Translations under genes and position numbers: made by a program
Notes under the pieces: model-generated
The model's database searches: none
What the model saw: only the letters and a program-made list of their open reading frames with translations
What the model was told of the DNA's origin: nothing
Shown here: in pieces, positions 8,860 through 19,799 of the stretch
Position numbering within the stretch: position 1 is the first letter of the stretch
How the letters are laid out: each line of letters opens with the position of its first letter
Assembly (NCBI RefSeq): GCF_011065405.1
Contig: NZ_CP047056.1
Span: 1,200,747-1,264,746, forward strand
DNA from: Succinivibrio dextrinosolvens
GTDB taxonomy: Bacteria; Pseudomonadota; Gammaproteobacteria; Enterobacterales; Succinivibrionaceae
Direction: 5' to 3'
Length of the DNA stretch: 64,000 nt

Positions 8860-9765
8860 GTGAAAAGTAATTCTCTAAAATATCTGCTTGCTATTCTCTT
8901 AGGCTGCTGTTCTTCATTTTCAGTCTGTGCTGATGAGGAGACTGACAGATGGACAAAACTATGCGTAAACGGAGATATTTCCTATTGCAATCTTGTAGGA
9001 AGAAAATACGTGGCCATTGGAGATTACAAGAAGGCTATGTCTGTATACAAAGCATCCTGTGAACATAACAGTGGTGAAGGCTGTTCCTGGTTAGGCAATT
9101 TTTATATAAATGGCCAGGGCATTAGAAAAAGTTTACGTAAAGCCAACGAACTCTATATCAAATCCTGCGATCTCCAGTACGGAGAAGGCTGTCTCCACCT
9201 CGCACAGCTATACGAGGAAAGTTTTGAATTCGAACAGTTCCGCGACAAAGCTCCAGAATTCTACTCAAAAGGATGTAGCTACGGAAATGCTGAATCCTGC
9301 ATGAATCTGGGTGCTCTATATTCAGAGGGAAAATCAGTTGATATCGACCTCAAAAGAGCTGTCAAATATTTTGACATGGCCTGTGGTAACAAGAACGGTT
9401 TAGGATGTTTTAGTGCCGGTGAACTGCATTCACAGGATTACGACGAACTAAAGCACGACTACGAAAAAGCACTGGATTCCTATCAGAAGGCCTGTGAACT
9501 TGCTGTGGCACCAGGATGTACCGCTTTAGGACTCATGTATGAGGAAGGCAAAGGAGATGATGCTGATAACGAACTTGCAGCCTCATATTACAAGATAGCC
9601 TGTAACCTCAAGGATGCTGAAGGCTGTCTTTACATCGCATATGCAACAGAAAAAGGTGAGGGAGTAAAAAAAGACCCTGTATTGGCTCAGGAGTATTATA
9701 AAAAAGCCTGTAACCTCGGACAGATAAGCGCCTGTTCGAACAGTACAACAGTCGCCAACAAATAA
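8860..9765 (+). CDS. Exported Cys-rich Sel1-repeat (HcpA-like) protein
   Basis: It starts with GTG after a GATGAGG ribosome-binding site. The N-terminus is a signal sequence (LLAILLGCCSSFSVCA). The mature part is a chain of about seven Sel1-like helical repeats of 36-40 residues. Nearly every repeat carries a pair of cysteines spaced as in Helicobacter Hcp proteins (KASCEHNSGEGCSWLG, KSCDLQYGEGCLHLA, KACELAVAPGCTALG, KIACNLKDAEGCLYIA). In that family each pair closes a disulfide in a periplasmic or secreted solenoid that binds protein or peptidoglycan partners. A Cys in LLGC could make it a lipoprotein, but the lipobox is poor. It is monocistronic and ends at a strong terminator. Confidence 0.85.
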   Translation: MKSNSLKYLLAILLGCCSSFSVCADEETDRWTKLCVNGDISYCNLVGRKYVAIGDYKKAMSVYKASCEHNSGEGCSWLGNFYINGQGIRKSLRKANELYIKSCDLQYGEGCLHLAQLYEESFEFEQFRDKAPEFYSKGCSYGNAESCMNLGALYSEGKSVDIDLKRAVKYFDMACGNKNGLGCFSAGELHSQDYDELKHDYEKALDSYQKACELAVAPGCTALGLMYEEGKGDDADNELAASYYKIACNLKDAEGCLYIAYATEKGEGVKKDPVLAQEYYKKACNLGQISACSNSTTVANK

Positions 9766-9772
9766 AACAGAA

Positions 9773-9805
9773 GCGCTCTGATTATCCAAATCAGTGCGTT
9801 TTTTT
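9773..9805 (+). terminator. Rho-independent terminator after the Sel1 gene
   Basis: CGCTCTGATT and AATCAGTGCG form a stem with one mismatch, followed by seven T. It lies 8 bases after the stop codon. Confidence 0.8.
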
Positions 9806-11447
<1,642 letters not shown>

Positions 11448-11474
11448 TAAAAAGTTTAACTCTTAAATATATGA

Positions 11475-11499
11475 GGCTGACAGTAATGTCGGCCTTTTT
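11475..11499 (+). terminator. Rho-independent terminator after gdhA
   Basis: GGCTGACA-GTAA-TGTCGGCC (one G-U pair) followed by five T. Confidence 0.85.
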
Positions 11500-11843
11500 A
11501 TTTGGCTCTTATATCCATTTTTAACATTCTTAATCTATTCCTAATTGTTATCTCATCTTGTAGATTCTTTTTTTATTGTTTATCAACATGCAATACAAAT
11601 AAACAGACTGTTTGCCAGCGCTTTTGAATCAGAAATAATAGCAATTCGTAATTCTCTTATTTTTCTTCAAGATATATAAAGATATATATTATGTGCTACA
11701 CCTCTTTTTTTTAAATTTTACTTGCTAGTACAAAGAGTTAAGTATCACGAAATTTGACAGTGATCGATTTTACTTTTTTAAAATAATATAAAATCAGATA
11801 TAGACGCTATAAAAGAAACAGCCTTAGTGCTTTTGGAGGGAAT
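11500..11843 (+). promoter_or_regulatory. AT-rich region with likely promoter for the SDR gene
   Basis: TTGACA at 11754-11759 is a consensus -35. TTTAAA or TAAAAT lies 17 to 19 bases downstream (11777-11784). This is about 60 bases before the SDR start. No gene or other structure is seen in the remainder. Confidence 0.5.
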
Positions 11844-12590
11844 ATGATTTTATCAGGCAAATGTGCAATTGTGACCGGCGCAAGCCGACCAATCGGTAAA
11901 GCAATTGCAAAGAAATTCGTAGAAGAAGGCGCTATTGTATATTTGATATCAAGAGATGCAGATAGAATCGCCCTAATTGCTCAGGAACTTGATCCTAATG
12001 ATGAAGGCAAAGCCATTGCAATGCCTTGTGATATTACATCTAAAACCTCAATTGAAGAGGTGTTCGAACATATTGCAGCAGCTGATCTGGTAGTTGATAT
12101 TCTGGTGAATGCAACCGATCTTGCAATCGAAAAGCCATTAGAGCAGCTTGAACTTGAAGACTGGACCAGGAACATTAAAACCAATCTTACAGGAGCATTC
12201 CTACTGTCACAGAAATGCTTTGCAGGTATGAAGGAAGCAGGTGCAGGAAAGATCATCAACGTTGCCTCCTTAATCTCCGACAATGTAAAACCAGGTATAG
12301 CCGCCTATGTTGCAGCAAAGGGTGGTCTTGTAATGCTAAGCAGAAGTATTGCTGCTGAATGGGGTAAGTACAACATTCAGGCAAACACTATTGTTAATGC
12401 TGATATCGATCTTCCTATGTCAAAGGAAAAGGCAATGGATACCGATCCTATGAAGCTCGCAGATAAGTCTTCTCTTGCTGAGGACATTGCAGACGTTGCC
12501 CTATTCCTGGCATCAGATAAAGCTAATGATATTACAGGTAAGGAGATCCCTGTAGATGAAGGATTTCTAACTTCTCTTATTAAAGAATAG
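11844..12590 (+). CDS. SDR-family oxidoreductase (FabG/IdnO/KduD-like)
   Basis: A 248-residue classical short-chain dehydrogenase. The Rossmann motif is TGASRPIG (about residues 11-18), and the catalytic Ser142, Tyr155 and Lys159 are in place (NVAS ... YVAAK). The usual NNAG is replaced by VNATD, and the C-terminal GKEIPVDEGFL is the normal family ending. EWGKYNIQANTI resembles gluconate 5-dehydrogenase and 2-deoxygluconate dehydrogenases more than FabG, but the substrate cannot be set from sequence alone. GGAGGG lies 5 bases before the ATG. Monocistronic with a terminator; no sugar-acid genes lie nearby to support the function. Confidence 0.85.
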   Translation: MILSGKCAIVTGASRPIGKAIAKKFVEEGAIVYLISRDADRIALIAQELDPNDEGKAIAMPCDITSKTSIEEVFEHIAAADLVVDILVNATDLAIEKPLEQLELEDWTRNIKTNLTGAFLLSQKCFAGMKEAGAGKIINVASLISDNVKPGIAAYVAAKGGLVMLSRSIAAEWGKYNIQANTIVNADIDLPMSKEKAMDTDPMKLADKSSLAEDIADVALFLASDKANDITGKEIPVDEGFLTSLIKE

Positions 12591-12614
12591 TTACCAATAA
12601 CTTATTGAAGATTC

Positions 12615-12645
12615 GCCTCAGACAAAACAGTCTGGGGCTTTTTTT
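12615..12645 (+). terminator. Rho-independent terminator after the SDR gene
   Basis: GCCTCAGAC-AAAACA-GTCTGGGGC (one wobble pair) followed by seven T. Confidence 0.85.
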
Positions 12646-13046
12646 ATGAAAGCACCGAAAGACTTAAATCTACACGAGACAATAAGAATATTACCTCAGA
12701 TGAGAGGCTTTTAAATCCCAATAAACTCAATTAGTTAGCAATTATCAAAAAAATGCGCAATTTGGAATTTAAGAGCACAACAATAACTCCAAATTTCGAG
12801 TTACAGTGGAAATCAATATTAGGCTTAATATAATCTTTTTGTAAACTCCACAAAATCTTAGATGGATTTTGTAACCTATCCGGAATTAACTAAAAAGAAG
12901 CATTAAAACTTAATAACAAGCCACAAGGGATATATTCAAAACAGCTATGCTCTATTACCAAATAGTATAAAATATCTCGAGTACGCTTTCATGAGCTGTT
13001 GTGAACGCATTTGCGATCATGATATTTTTTTGAAAAAGTATGCTGC
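12646..13046. other. Intergenic region without a recognised gene
   Basis: This is the space between convergent genes. AATTTGGA and TCCAAATT flank a 20-base spacer around 12762-12800; a short stretch near 13003-13030 could form part of a weak terminator for either strand. Nothing else stands out. Confidence 0.35.
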
Positions 13047-14870
13047 TTAGATACTGGCTTTTGCAAGATTTCCAAGTGATTGAATATAGCAGTCCTTTCC
13101 TCCAAAACCGATACCGATGGCATATACATTTTTATATTTTTCAGCAAGATATGGTTCTGCATATCTTTTCTCTAAAATCTGCTTTGCTGCATCTGCTGCA
13201 CTCTGGATACGCTCAAGACGTTCATTCTTCCCTTTTTTGAATTCAATAACAGCTACTGTATCTGTTGCATCATTTTTTAAGACAATATCAGGGAAACCGT
13301 CTCCGCTTTCAATTTCCTCATGAAATGATATTCCTTTCGCTGCACTGGCTATACCCAGAACGCCAACCATAAATCCGTGGTAGTAGAGCTCATCACCACT
13401 GTTTCTGATACTTAAGAACTCTTTTAGCATGGTGCTGATTAAAGCCTGAGCTTCTTCAGTCTTATTCTCCATGAGTAAATCCACCAGACTTAGAGTCTGA
13501 TTAAACCAGTGATGATTATTCTTAGTGTAGAAGTTTTCAAACTTACTCTTAAAACAGAGGGCTACCTCATTATTGGGAATTCTGATTTTTACCTTGTCAC
13601 AAGAGTATGTCTCTTCAGCATAAGTTGCATATCCTGTATGCAGCATTAAGGTCATAAAGATATCAAAATCCATGTTATTGTTGATATCAGGATATGTGGT
13701 AAATTCCTTTAATGAAATCTCAATGATATTTCTGTCTGCGAACTGCTGTAATCTGTCAACATTACCTGAATCATGAGCATCAATACTGTTCTTTGCAAAC
13801 ATGGAAACAATGTCATTACCACTGGTGTTCACCCAGAACTGCTGTGGAGCATAGATATCTTTCTGAGTTGCAGCATAGCAGTAGCTGATTAAGCTCCATG
13901 GACAAAAGATGTGTTTATCTCCGAATCTGTAGCCGTCATACCATTCCTTAACTTCACTTTCCTTATCAGAAAGTCCACAGTCAGACAAAAGCTTTCTTGT
14001 CTCTTCTTCTGTGAATCCAAAGAATCCTGTATATGGCTCATCATTCATACCAAAGCTTGTAAAGTTATTGGCATCGGTAAACACACTCTGATGGGCTATA
14101 CGCAGACAGCCTGAGACGATTCCTTTGTAAAGCCATGGATCTGGATTTTGCTTGAAGGTGGTCACGCTTATTTTTCTGATGATTTCAAGTAAATCATCAT
14201 AGTAAGGCTCTTTTGCAATTACAGCCTTCTGTAGAGGAACGTCATATTCATCAATTATGACAAGGATCTTTCTTCCATATTCTCTGTATATCATTTCAGC
14301 TAAGGTAGCAAGGAATGAACCACATATTACAATTGCTTCATTCAAATTATCAGGATCTGAAAGTTTGTTGTATTTGTTGGTACAGAAAGAATATATCTCG
14401 TTGAACTGTTTAATTCTCTCTTCTGACTGCTTAACACTTTCTCGAAGAAACAAGAAACGCTCGTAGAGTTCTGCTATTATTCCTAATAAGCCTGATACAG
14501 CAGATTGAAAGGTATTTCCTTCAACTCCTCTAAAAGAGATACTGATAACAGGGAATTCTCCCATAATCTTTTCTCGGAATTCTTTGTAGTCATCTCCTGC
14601 AACAGCAAGATTACGTCCGTTATCTACAAAGAGTTTCTGCTGATAGGATTTATCCCCAGGATTCTGATAGTTAAGCTCACAGAATGCCTTAATCATATTC
14701 ATGTTAAGTGTTTTACCGAATCTGCGGGGACGGATAAAGAGTGAATTCTTTATAGCATCAGTAATAAGAAGCTCTTTCAAATAAGCTGTTTTATCAACGT
14801 AGTAACCACCTCCGTTGATAATTTCAGCAAAATCCTCACCACCGGTATATAGTAAAACATCTTTATTCAT
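13047..14870 (-). CDS. DUF1703-type AAA-ATPase/PD-(D/E)XK nuclease-like protein
   Basis: The 607-residue chain opens with DFAEIINGGGYYVDKTAYLKEL, the standard N-terminus of the AAA-ATPase-like/DUF1703 family. A P-loop variant RPRRFGKTLNM (about 48-58) and a Walker B VIIDEYD follow. The C-terminus has FPDIVLKN and VAVIEFKKGK, a PD-(D/E)XK nuclease-like core. These proteins expand to many copies in Bacteroidetes, Fibrobacter and Succinivibrionaceae genomes; their role is unproven. GAGGCGACT precedes the ATG. It stands alone, and the flanking AT-rich gaps suggest an independently mobile or duplicated gene. Confidence 0.85.
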   Translation of the reverse strand: MNKDVLLYTGGEDFAEIINGGGYYVDKTAYLKELLITDAIKNSLFIRPRRFGKTLNMNMIKAFCELNYQNPGDKSYQQKLFVDNGRNLAVAGDDYKEFREKIMGEFPVISISFRGVEGNTFQSAVSGLLGIIAELYERFLFLRESVKQSEERIKQFNEIYSFCTNKYNKLSDPDNLNEAIVICGSFLATLAEMIYREYGRKILVIIDEYDVPLQKAVIAKEPYYDDLLEIIRKISVTTFKQNPDPWLYKGIVSGCLRIAHQSVFTDANNFTSFGMNDEPYTGFFGFTEEETRKLLSDCGLSDKESEVKEWYDGYRFGDKHIFCPWSLISYCYAATQKDIYAPQQFWVNTSGNDIVSMFAKNSIDAHDSGNVDRLQQFADRNIIEISLKEFTTYPDINNNMDFDIFMTLMLHTGYATYAEETYSCDKVKIRIPNNEVALCFKSKFENFYTKNNHHWFNQTLSLVDLLMENKTEEAQALISTMLKEFLSIRNSGDELYYHGFMVGVLGIASAAKGISFHEEIESGDGFPDIVLKNDATDTVAVIEFKKGKNERLERIQSAADAAKQILEKRYAEPYLAEKYKNVYAIGIGFGGKDCYIQSLGNLAKASI

Positions 14871-15010
14871 AGTCGCCTCTTTGTGTTTCTATTAAATTTT
14901 AACACAGGTTCATCTCTATAAAAGAAAGACATAGCTAAACTTACAACGAAGTTTAAAGTGGTGAATTATTTGAAAAACACAGGTTTCAACGAATTATTCA
15001 GATGTAGCGT

Positions 15011-15742
15011 CTAAATTTTAATTCTCTTAAATATACATTCAGGGATCATCTTCACGAATCCCATGATGAAGTACCAGATCAGAGGAGTATAGACAACAGT
15101 ATGACGCTTCTGCATTGAAGCAAAGATCTGCATGCCGACATAGTCAGGAGATGCAGTAATCAGCTTAGGCTTTTTTCTGTGGGCATTAAGCTTGGTCTCA
15201 ACCAGTCCGCATTTAATATCCAGTACATTCACTCCATGAGGATATAACATTGCTCTAAGACCAGAAAGATATGTACTTACAGCCGCTTTTGCACTGCAGT
15301 ATACGTAATTAGAATAATATCCCCTGTCACCGGCTACAGAGCTTATCACCACGATATGACCATCACCTTTAGCCTTATATTTATCTGTCACTGAGGCCAG
15401 AAGTGCAGCAACTGCAGTGTAGTTTACGTTAATAATCTCCAGCTGATTTTTAAGCTCATACTGACAGACCTTAACATCCCCCAAAGTACCAGCGGCTATA
15501 AACAGTACATCAGGAATTTCCCTGTCATCAAAGAAGGTTGATACTTTTTCAAGATCGGTTAAATCAAGAACAGCTCCATTGATGATACGACCTGTTTCCT
15601 TATAGAAATTTGAGCAGGTGTTGCTAAGAGTTTCTTCATTTCTGCACGTAATAGTTATGCTGTAGTCCTTAAGGGCTGCCATCTTAATGAAAGAGTGAGC
15701 AATTTCGGAACTGCCACCGATTACCAATAGAGATTTAGACAC
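15011..15742 (-). CDS. SDR-family oxidoreductase, last gene of the nadK-recN-dapB run
   Basis: A 243-residue protein. I use the GTG start preceded by AAGGA; the frame opens 17 codons earlier but that part is hydrophobic read-through. The nucleotide-binding motif is a variant, VIGGSSEIAHS. The catalytic residues are present: Ser in VISSVAG (about 135), Tyr and Lys in YVYCSAK (about 148 and 152). The C-terminus has a hydrophobic segment (LIWYFIMGFVKMIPE) that could anchor to the membrane. The pattern resembles SDRs of cell-envelope sugar metabolism such as DprE2-like epimerase partners. It lies 80 bases downstream of dapB in the same direction. Substrate unknown. Confidence 0.75.
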   Translation of the reverse strand: MSKSLLVIGGSSEIAHSFIKMAALKDYSITITCRNEETLSNTCSNFYKETGRIINGAVLDLTDLEKVSTFFDDREIPDVLFIAAGTLGDVKVCQYELKNQLEIINVNYTAVAALLASVTDKYKAKGDGHIVVISSVAGDRGYYSNYVYCSAKAAVSTYLSGLRAMLYPHGVNVLDIKCGLVETKLNAHRKKPKLITASPDYVGMQIFASMQKRHTVVYTPLIWYFIMGFVKMIPECIFKRIKI

Positions 15743-15821
15743 TGAAGAAATCCTTAATAACAGAAAAAAGAAAGTGGCATGAAAAAGCTCCACTTAAAAA
15801 TGGAGCTTTGAAATTTGATTA

Positions 15822-16598
15822 TTAGTTCTTATCCAGACCTAAAACTTCGTTCATGCAGTACAGACCAGGCTTTTTACCACTTAGCCATAAAGCAGCACGA
15901 AGAGCACCGCGAGCAAAGGTCTGTCTTGAGGTAGCAACATGACCTAATTCAACGCGCTCACCTTCTGAACAGAACATAGCGGTATGCTCACCGACAATGT
16001 CACCACCACGGATTGAAGAGAAACCGATTGAACCATAGATACGCTCACCAGTAATACCATCACGACCAGAAACCATCACATCTTTCAGGTTTACATTTCG
16101 TCCCGCAGCTGCAGCCTCACCAATAGCAAGAGCAGTACCTGATGGAGCATCAACCTTATAACGGTGGTGAGCCTCAACAATTTCGATATCGGCATCAGCC
16201 ATAACCGCAGCTGTCTTCTGTACCAGATTTAACAGAATATTCACACCTACTGAGAAGTTTGCAGACATAACAATAGGTATTACCTTTGAGTAATCCTTAA
16301 TCTTGTCACGCTGGTCATAATCAAAACCAGTAGTACCAAGTACCACAGCACAGTTGTGTTCTTTAGCGTAGGCTAAAACAGACATTGAACACTCTGGTCT
16401 TGAGAAATCAATAATCAGATCAGGAACTACAGTCAGCTCATTTACCTTTGGCACAACTTCAACATTGCAGCCGTTTGGAAGAGAATCTCTGTTCTTATCG
16501 ATACCGCATACTACTTTGGCATCAGCTAAACCACGACAGCATTCCCATAAAGCGTGGCCCATACGTCCGCCCAGACCAACAATACAAATTTTTAGCAT
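15822..16598 (-). CDS. dapB: 4-hydroxy-tetrahydrodipicolinate reductase
   Basis: DapB makes tetrahydrodipicolinate on the lysine/diaminopimelate pathway, so it supplies peptidoglycan and lysine. The N-terminal Rossmann motif is GLGGRMG; VLGTTGF and MSANFSVGVN follow. The family signature EAHHRYKVDAPSGTA carries the catalytic His144-His145 and Lys148. At 258 residues it is slightly shorter than the E. coli enzyme (273). GGAG lies 8 bases before the ATG. It is packed directly against the GNAT gene (2 bases) in a run with recN and nadK, so expression probably depends on the nadK promoter. Confidence 0.97.
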   Translation of the reverse strand: MLKICIVGLGGRMGHALWECCRGLADAKVVCGIDKNRDSLPNGCNVEVVPKVNELTVVPDLIIDFSRPECSMSVLAYAKEHNCAVVLGTTGFDYDQRDKIKDYSKVIPIVMSANFSVGVNILLNLVQKTAAVMADADIEIVEAHHRYKVDAPSGTALAIGEAAAAGRNVNLKDVMVSGRDGITGERIYGSIGFSSIRGGDIVGEHTAMFCSEGERVELGHVATSRQTFARGALRAALWLSGKKPGLYCMNEVLGLDKN

Positions 16599-16600
16599 GC

Positions 16601-17089
16601 TTATAGCTCCTTTACCATTTTTATCAGGTGGTCATTTACATAGCCGACTCTCTTCAAGCCGAGATTCTCGTAAAAAACAAGTCCACCTTTGTTTTGAGTT
16701 TCAACATCCACTTCTATACTTTTTCCGCCCTTAAGTATAACCATCTGTTCAGCTATTCTCATAAGGTTTGAGCCTATACCCAGTCTCATATATGCAGGAT
16801 CAATATAAAGTGCGAGTACCTGTCCTAATTTTATTTCGTTAACGAAAGTTAAAAAACCATAGAGCCTGTTTGCACCACAAACTAGCAGAGTTTTATAGTT
16901 ATCACCACTCAAACGTTCTTCCCAGAATTTGGTAAATTCAGCTTCAGAAATAGTAATCGGCTCGGCTCTATTCTCATAAAGAGCTGATTCTAGCTCCAAC
17001 CTGACAATAGTTCTGGCATCCTTAATCTCTGCCCAGCGTATGGTTACATTTTCTTTATTCTTTAAGGTAAGAGTGGTTTTCTCTGACAT
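16601..17089 (-). CDS. GNAT-family N-acetyltransferase
   Basis: A 162-residue protein with the GNAT core. A strand and acetyl-CoA loop appear as VLALYIDPAYMRLGIGSNLM, where RLGIGS is the R/Q-x-x-G-x-G/A pyrophosphate motif (about residues 98-103). The closing segment YENLGLKRVGYVNDHLIKM is typical of small-molecule or protein N-terminal acetylases. The acceptor cannot be inferred. It starts 1 base after the recN stop and ends 2 bases before dapB, so it is translated within the same message. Confidence 0.85.
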   Translation of the reverse strand: MSEKTTLTLKNKENVTIRWAEIKDARTIVRLELESALYENRAEPITISEAEFTKFWEERLSGDNYKTLLVCGANRLYGFLTFVNEIKLGQVLALYIDPAYMRLGIGSNLMRIAEQMVILKGGKSIEVDVETQNKGGLVFYENLGLKRVGYVNDHLIKMVKEL

Positions 17090-17090
17090 A

Positions 17091-18761
17091 TTAGTTACCG
17101 CTCTGTTTCAATAACGCCAGGGCTGACTGACGGGTAGCTTCTGTAACAACATTACCCCCCATCATTCTTGAGATTTCCTCAATACGACCATCAGTATCAA
17201 GCTTACATACCTTGGAAATGACATTGGCATCCTCCTGCACCTTGTTGACTACAAACTGCTGATTTGCACTTGCAGCCACCTGAGGAAGATGTGTAACAGT
17301 TATAACCTGGACACTCTGTCCAAGCTGTCGCAGAAGAGAACCTACGCTCGAGGCTGTGCGACCGGAAATACCGGTATCCACCTCGTCAAATATAAGTGTA
17401 GGAGTAGAGTTTGCAGAAGAGGTTAAAACCTCAATCGCCAGAGCCAGACGGGAGAGCTCACCACCTGATGCTACTGCACCAAGCTCCTTTGGAGTCTCCC
17501 CCAAGTTTGCAGAAAACAGGAATTCTACATCATCTCTGCCGCCTGCTCTTGGACGACAGTCTTCATCGCGAACAACATTCACAATGAAAACACCATCCTT
17601 CATGGCTAAATCTTTTATCTTTGAGGAAACCTCTTTTGACATTCTCTGAGCAGCAGCCAGTCTTAATTCAGAGAGCTCACGGCATTTTTCCTCATAGTCA
17701 TCTCTGAGTTTTTTTACATTTCCGGTAAGTTCCGCAATCTGCTCTTTTAAGGAAAGAAAATGCTCAAGATCTTTTTCAAGGCGATCCTTTACTTTGTACA
17801 GCTCCTTAGGCTGGACATCAAAACGCCTTGCAAACTCATGACATTTGGAGAGTTTCTCGGAAAGCTCCTCAACCAGTTCAGGATTAGCCTTTAAAGTAAG
17901 ATCATTTAAGGCATCTCTTGCCAGATCAAGATGTTCTGCTGCCTTTGAGAGATCGTCAATTATAGGTTCGATACTGTCTTTTGCATAGACGCTGACACGG
18001 CTCAAATCAGAGATACGGGCAGAAATAATATCAATAATGTTATGCTCTTCGTTTTCCAGTACACCAAGTGCCAGTGATACAGCATCCTGAGCCTGGGACT
18101 GATGTTGCAGTGAATCGTAATCCTGACTTATCTGCTCATAGTCACCCTCTTTTAAATCCAGCTTGTTTAGCGCATCAAGTTCGTATTTAAGATTCTTGTA
18201 GTTTGCAGCTCCATGCTGCTGCTCATCGGCCAGATCCTGCAGTTTTCTGCGGCTGACGTTATAAGAGTTAAAAGCCTCATCAACAGACTTAACCTTTGCT
18301 GTTAACGAACCAAATTCATCCACAAGCTTCAGCTGATTACTCTTATCGATAAGTTTTATACTTGCATGCTGACCATGAATGGCCACAAGCATTGCTCCAA
18401 TTTCCTTAAGCCAGGCTAGAGTACATGGAGTATCGTTGATATAGGCTTTGGATTTTCCATCTGATCCGATTACTCGGCGAAGCATCAGAGAACTGTCTTC
18501 AGATGTGAGCTCATGCTCCTTTAAAAATTTCTTTGCCGGTTCATTTCTATCTATGGAAAAAACCGCATTAAGTTCTGCCTTCTGAGCACCTGTTCTTACC
18601 ATATTGGCATCAGCTCTTGCTCCCAGCAGAAGAGATAGAGCGTCCACAGTCAGAGATTTACCGGCACCAGTTTCACCTGTAATACAGGTCATGCCAGAGT
18701 TGAAATCCAGAGTATTTTTTGCGCTTAAAGCAAAATCTTTAACTATTAGCTGTTCTAGCAT
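17091..18761 (-). CDS. recN: DNA repair protein RecN
   Basis: An SMC-like ATPase that acts in recombinational repair of double-strand breaks. The 556-residue length is canonical (E. coli 553). Walker A GETGAGKS is at about 29-36. A long central coiled coil rich in Glu/Lys/Leu follows. The ABC signature is VASGGELSRLALAI, and Walker B is TLIFDEVDTGISG near the C-terminus. In E. coli recN is strongly SOS-induced from its own LexA promoter. Here only 13 bases separate it from nadK, and I see no CTG-N10-CAG box, so it may be expressed from the nadK promoter. Confidence 0.97.
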   Translation of the reverse strand: MLEQLIVKDFALSAKNTLDFNSGMTCITGETGAGKSLTVDALSLLLGARADANMVRTGAQKAELNAVFSIDRNEPAKKFLKEHELTSEDSSLMLRRVIGSDGKSKAYINDTPCTLAWLKEIGAMLVAIHGQHASIKLIDKSNQLKLVDEFGSLTAKVKSVDEAFNSYNVSRRKLQDLADEQQHGAANYKNLKYELDALNKLDLKEGDYEQISQDYDSLQHQSQAQDAVSLALGVLENEEHNIIDIISARISDLSRVSVYAKDSIEPIIDDLSKAAEHLDLARDALNDLTLKANPELVEELSEKLSKCHEFARRFDVQPKELYKVKDRLEKDLEHFLSLKEQIAELTGNVKKLRDDYEEKCRELSELRLAAAQRMSKEVSSKIKDLAMKDGVFIVNVVRDEDCRPRAGGRDDVEFLFSANLGETPKELGAVASGGELSRLALAIEVLTSSANSTPTLIFDEVDTGISGRTASSVGSLLRQLGQSVQVITVTHLPQVAASANQQFVVNKVQEDANVISKVCKLDTDGRIEEISRMMGGNVVTEATRQSALALLKQSGN

Positions 18762-18774
18762 AAAAAAAATCCAG

Positions 18775-19692
18775 TTATACCAGGCTCTTGCCCCATCCCA
18801 GTTTCTTTCTTAAAAGGCTGTAGTAATCATAGCCGTGAGGGTGCATAAGAGTCAGAGGGATCTGATGCTGACGGATTGTTACTGTACACTTGGTATCAGC
18901 TCTCATGGTAACCTGACCGTCGCAGTTGATTGCAATAAGTTCAGGAAGATCATCTGGACATTCAAATTCAATTTTGATCTCGCTTTTACCAGGAATAATG
19001 ATTGGAGAGCAGTTTAGAGAATGAGGGAACATTGGAACCAGTGACAGCAGATCAAGATGAGGCTCTATAATGGAACCACCGGCAGAAAGAGAATAAGCGG
19101 TTGAACCAGTTGGAGTATTGATAATAATACCATCCCCTCTAATGGTGTACATGTATTTATCACCAATGGAAACCTTTAAAACCATCATGTGGGCAATAGT
19201 ACCAGAGTGAATTACAGTCTCATTGGTTGCAAGAGAATGACCAACCATCTCCCCAACGCCATCCTCGGAGTGGCGAGAGACGATAACATCAATCATGGTT
19301 CTCTCTTCAAGAGTATATTCACCATTTACAATCTTCTTGATGTTTTCGTCAAGGTTAGATGGACTAACATCTGTAAGTAACCCCAAATGCCCTCTGTTTA
19401 CCCCCAAAACAGGAACTTTCAGATCAACAAGAGTTCTGGCAACACCTAATACCGAGCCATCACCACCGACAACAATAATCAAATCAACATCACGCATGTC
19501 TCGTCTTGAAATGCATTCAAGATCAGGAAGATTAAAACCAACCTGAGTATTGGCATCAATATAGACTTTTACACCATATGAGGAGAACTTCTGTGCGATT
19601 TCCTTAATCGCAGAAGATAGAGGTCTTTTGTATACCTTTGAGATAATTACAACTGATTTGATTTTCTTTTGCTGTACGTTTTCGGTTGCCAC
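18775..19692 (-). CDS. nadK: NAD kinase
   Basis: It phosphorylates NAD to NADP, the only known de novo NADP source. The GGDGS motif is at residues 76-80, preceded by VDLIIVV; NxGxLGFLT appears as VNRGHLGLLTD, and TPTGSTAYSLSAGG is the second conserved NAD-site loop. Length 305 is close to E. coli (292). The start codon is GTG, with AGGAG 7 bases upstream. It heads the nadK-recN-GNAT-dapB-SDR run, an order shared in its first two genes with E. coli. Confidence 0.97.
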   Translation of the reverse strand: MATENVQQKKIKSVVIISKVYKRPLSSAIKEIAQKFSSYGVKVYIDANTQVGFNLPDLECISRRDMRDVDLIIVVGGDGSVLGVARTLVDLKVPVLGVNRGHLGLLTDVSPSNLDENIKKIVNGEYTLEERTMIDVIVSRHSEDGVGEMVGHSLATNETVIHSGTIAHMMVLKVSIGDKYMYTIRGDGIIINTPTGSTAYSLSAGGSIIEPHLDLLSLVPMFPHSLNCSPIIIPGKSEIKIEFECPDDLPELIAINCDGQVTMRADTKCTVTIRQHQIPLTLMHPHGYDYYSLLRKKLGWGKSLV

Positions 19693-19718
19693 GTAAAGAC
19701 TCCTGCGTTTTTATTTAT

Positions 19719-19747
19719 ATTTTACCTTGCAGGTGTCCATTTTTCAA
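19719..19747 (-). promoter_or_regulatory. Sigma-70 promoter for the nadK-recN run
   Basis: On the minus strand TTGAAA (19742-19747) and TAAAAT (19719-19724) are 17 bases apart, 27 bases before the nadK start. No LexA box overlaps it. Confidence 0.6.
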
Positions 19748-19799
19748 AAAGACAGACCACATTTTGAAGCATTTTTTCAAAACAGTAAAAAAACATTCA

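Noticed and set aside
12950-13046. Small gene or RNA downstream of the DUF1703 gene
   Set aside because: No start with ribosome-binding site, no stable structure with a U-tract, and AT-rich background.
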